Assembly (NCBI GenBank): GCA_013397795.1
Contig: VZTJ01004201.1
Span: 194,353-258,352, forward strand
DNA: 64,000 nt
DNA from: Orthonyx spaldingii
Lineage: Eukaryota; Chordata; Aves; Passeriformes; Orthonychidae
Reading direction: 5' to 3'
The notes below the pieces were generated by a model. That model saw nothing but the letters and a program-made list of their open reading frames with translations, was not told the DNA's origin and searched no databases. A program made the position numbers and the translations under genes. Positions 61,377-64,000 of this stretch are shown piece by piece (the stretch's first letter is position 1; the number at the start of each line of letters is the position of its first letter).

Positions 61377-62472
61377 TGTCATGGGTTGACCTTGGCTGGA
61401 TGACAGGTGTTCACACAGTCACACATCTCCTCAGCTGTACAGCACAGAGAAAATATAACTAAAGGCTCATGGTTTGAGATAAGGAGAGAGAGACATCCCA
61501 CACTAATTGTTGACATGGGCAAAACAGACTTGGCTTAATTAATTTAATTTATTGTCAAACAAAATTCAGAGGAGGACAACGAGAAATAAATCTTACAACA
61601 CCTTGCTTCCACCCCTTTCTTCTTACAAGACTTCACTCCTGATTTCTTTACCTCCTCCCTCTGAATGATACAGGAGAAAAGGGAATGGGACTTGTGGTCA
61701 ATTCATCACACATTGTCTCTGCCATTCCTTTCTCCTCACTTCCTTCTCCTGCCCCAATGTGGGGTCCCTCCCATGGGAGACAGCTCTTCACAAACTTCTC
61801 CAGTGTGGGTTCATCTCACAGGCTGCAGTTCTCCACAAACTGCTTCAGCATGAGTCCATTCCATGGGGTTCACTCTGGGGTCACGGAGTGCAGACTGATC
61901 CAGACTGAGTCTCCTGTGGGACCACAGCTCCTGATAGCAAACCTGTTTCCAGCACGGACTCCTCATTCCATGGGGCCACAGGTCCTGCCAGAAGCTTGCT
62001 CAAGTGCAAGTTTCCACAAGGCCACAGCCTCCTTCAAGCATGCACTTGCTCCAGCATCAGGTCCTGCATAGGCTGCAGGTGGATCTCTGCTCCACCTTGG
62101 ACCTCCATGGGCTGCAAGGCCACAGCTGCCTTGTCATAGTCTGCACCATGGGCTACAGGGGAATCCACCATTTGCAGTGCCTTCTCCCCCTCCTTCTCCA
62201 CTGAATTTGGCGTCTGCACAGCTGCTTCTCACATATATTCTCGCTCGTCTTGCAGCTGCTGTTGTGCAGCAGATTTTGTTTCTTCTTAAATTTGTTACTC
62301 CAGAAGTTCTGCCCCCGTTGCTGATGGGTTCAGCTTTGGCCAGCAGCGTGTCCATCTTGGAGGCAGTTGGTACTGACTCTGTCAGACAAGGGAGAAACTT
62401 TTGACATCTTCTCACATGAACAGCACCAATAGGCCCCGTTCTACCAAAACCTTGACAAGTAAACCCAATGCA
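61377..62472 (-). mobile_element. Solo LTR, diverged member of the 11,721/45,020 superfamily
   Basis: The plus strand starts TGTCATGGGTTGACCTTGGC and ends GTAAACCCAATGCA. The reversed AATAAA is at 61,548-61,553. The internal order parallels 45,020-46,077: AAAACAGACTTGG, AGGAGGACAACGAG, GGTCAATTCATCACACA, GTGGGGTCCCTCCCATGGGA, GGCTGCAGGTGGATCTCTGC, CTCCATGGGCTGCA, TTGGCCAGCAGC, and CTTCTCACA. Many substitutions separate it from that pair. Flanks ACTGT and GCTCT agree at only three positions, so a duplication is not shown. The overlapping frames (up to 128 codons) are accidental. Confidence 0.82.
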
Positions 62473-64000
62473 GCTCTATATGCATGCTTTTTGTATGTTT
62501 GTGCATACTGGTGATAGATTTTCACTCTTGCAACTGGTTGGACTAGTGGGCCGAGAGCTGAAGCAGCCTCACCTCCCTTTGGTTATCATTTCCAGCCTAA
62601 TATTTTTCTTAACAATTTCCATTTATGTGTTTATCTTGTATGATTTCCAGCTATGGGCCAGCTTTACAGAAGTTTAGAGAAAGAACGACCCTCAAGGAAA
62701 ACCAAAGAACTGATGCTCCTGTTGTTTCTATGTCATAGGATAGTAATGAAGCTTCAGTACATAACAGAAATGAAGACAGAGAAATAATAGAAATGAAGCT
62801 TCAGTACCCCACTCAGAGTCAAAATCTCCATTCTATGAAGACAAACCAAAGCAAAGAAAAAGTTAACTTCAAAAAGTTGAACATGGAGCCCCTAGATTTA
62901 AGATGCTTAGGAGCTTCTGTGTCAGAGTCATGAACTTTGCAAGTATCAGAGTATATCACCCGTTGACCTATGCAGCAGCTGAATATTCAACATTTACCCA
63001 AGAAAAATCATGGGTACCCCAGCAAATGAGGAACACAGTTATTATTTTGAGAGATGGTGCAAGTATTTTGTTCTCAGTGCCAGTTAAGAACTCCATGCAA
63101 TCAAATGAACTAATACCTCAGAGATTATCTCTGTGAACTAAATCTGTCTCTGTGCAGCCATTTACACTACATAATTTCAAATTCCTGAAACAAAATTAAT
63201 TTAATTCAATGTAAAGCACTGTCCCTTCCATTACACAAATCGAATTCCTCTCCTGAACATACCAACACTGAAGGGAGGCATCTTTTCAAACCATTAAAAT
63301 AATATTGGGTAAACACAAACATGTAGAACAGTGAAATTTCCTGAAAACTAAATGTATCACAGAGTAAACTCAAACTTGACTAGTGTACTATTGGAATGCA
63401 TAATTGGATAAGTTTTCCAAGTTTAAATGGTGAAGACTTTTCATTTCCAGGACAAGCTTCCCAAAAATAAAACACTGACCTTTAAAAGACTGTGACCTGT
63501 ATTCTGTGTTGCTCCAGAAGAACAAATTTGTCACTTGCAAATGTTTCTAGCCTTTTATGGACGGTGCTTTTAAAGCTGCTGGGCCCTTTTTTCTTCTTTT
63601 TACATAGTACACAGACAAGAGACTGACTGACCTATTGCTTCATTTCTCATTTCAAGTACATGCAACATTTCTAGCTGAAATGTAAACAAAAGGCAGAGTG
63701 TGAGTGGAAGCATATTTCTGTCTGTGCAAGAAGTCAATAACTATATTTTCACTTTCAAAGACTTTGAATATCTAATTTTATTAATGCATGAATAATTGGC
63801 TTTTCTAGTTTCGATGACTTCTGTTTTTATTGCCTCCTACTTGCATAGAATTTTTAAATGTCTCTTAGCATTCTTCAGCATCAAAATGATTTGATAGGAT
63901 TAGGTTTTCCTCTGTAGCTTTAACCTATTTGACCACAGTCTTTCAGCTGTTTCCATATGACAGGGAGATAGAATTTTGTTGGAAATCTTTGAGACAAAAT
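62473..64000. other. AT-rich unique DNA, no gene seen
   Basis: No exon, LTR or CR1 was recognised. A short imperfect local duplication containing AATGAAGCTTCAGTAC occurs at about 62,746 and 62,791. The frame at 62,903-63,136 has no domain. Confidence 0.5.

Noticed and set aside
1..64000. CRISPR-like or phage/bacterial systems
   Set aside because: There are no regularly spaced repeats, no operon-like gene runs and no ribosome binding sites. CR1, LTRs and AT-rich intergenic DNA show a vertebrate genome.

Overview
This 64 kb window looks like non-coding DNA from a bird, most probably a songbird. I find no convincing protein-coding gene, tRNA, rRNA, CRISPR array or bacterial-type feature. The open reading frames are all short, have no recognisable domains, and mostly sit in repeats. 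Avian origin rests on two things. One is 3' ends of the CR1 LINE (about 14,563-14,738, 19,240-20,350 and 42,930-43,570). The other is many solo LTRs whose ends and internal blocks resemble LTR families I know from passerine genomes. Family placement is from memory and within-window comparison, not from a database search.

Layout. 1-1,433 is AT-rich unique DNA. A CpG-rich LTR-like block follows (about 1,434-2,110), then an ancient CR1 relic (about 3,790-4,400) and a GC-rich island of unknown nature (about 6,400-6,968). From 8 to 25 kb there are LTRs at 8,152, 11,721, 16,021, about 17,515, about 22,170 and 23,778, plus two CR1 pieces. 24.6-30 kb is mostly unique. From 30 to 39 kb there are four LTRs, two of them (29,976-30,716 and 38,122-38,800) copies of one family in the same orientation. 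38.8-42.9 kb is unique and holds a CpG-containing candidate regulatory block. From 43 to 50.7 kb there is a CR1 followed by four LTRs on the minus strand. 50.7-64 kb has three more LTRs, a 306-base assembly gap inside one of them, two CR1 scraps, a GC-richer probable repeat (about 60,000-61,370) and several short regulatory-looking motifs.

How it fits together. There are about 18 LTR pieces but no gag, pol or env, so these are solo LTRs left by recombination, not proviruses. At least two have clean TG...CA ends with exact 5-bp target-site duplications (GGTAT at 16,021-16,632; CTAGA at 38,122-38,800), and a third has a 4-of-5 match. The oddest object is a 367-bp foreign insert (12,753-13,119) inside the 3' end of the LTR at 11,721. 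It is flanked by a 6-bp direct repeat. On the minus strand it reads like the 3' end of a host gene: an open frame with a CAG/glutamine run, a stop codon, a short 3' UTR and AATAAA. It is the best candidate for something undescribed here. The rest is consistent with an intron or gene desert that has collected retroelements.
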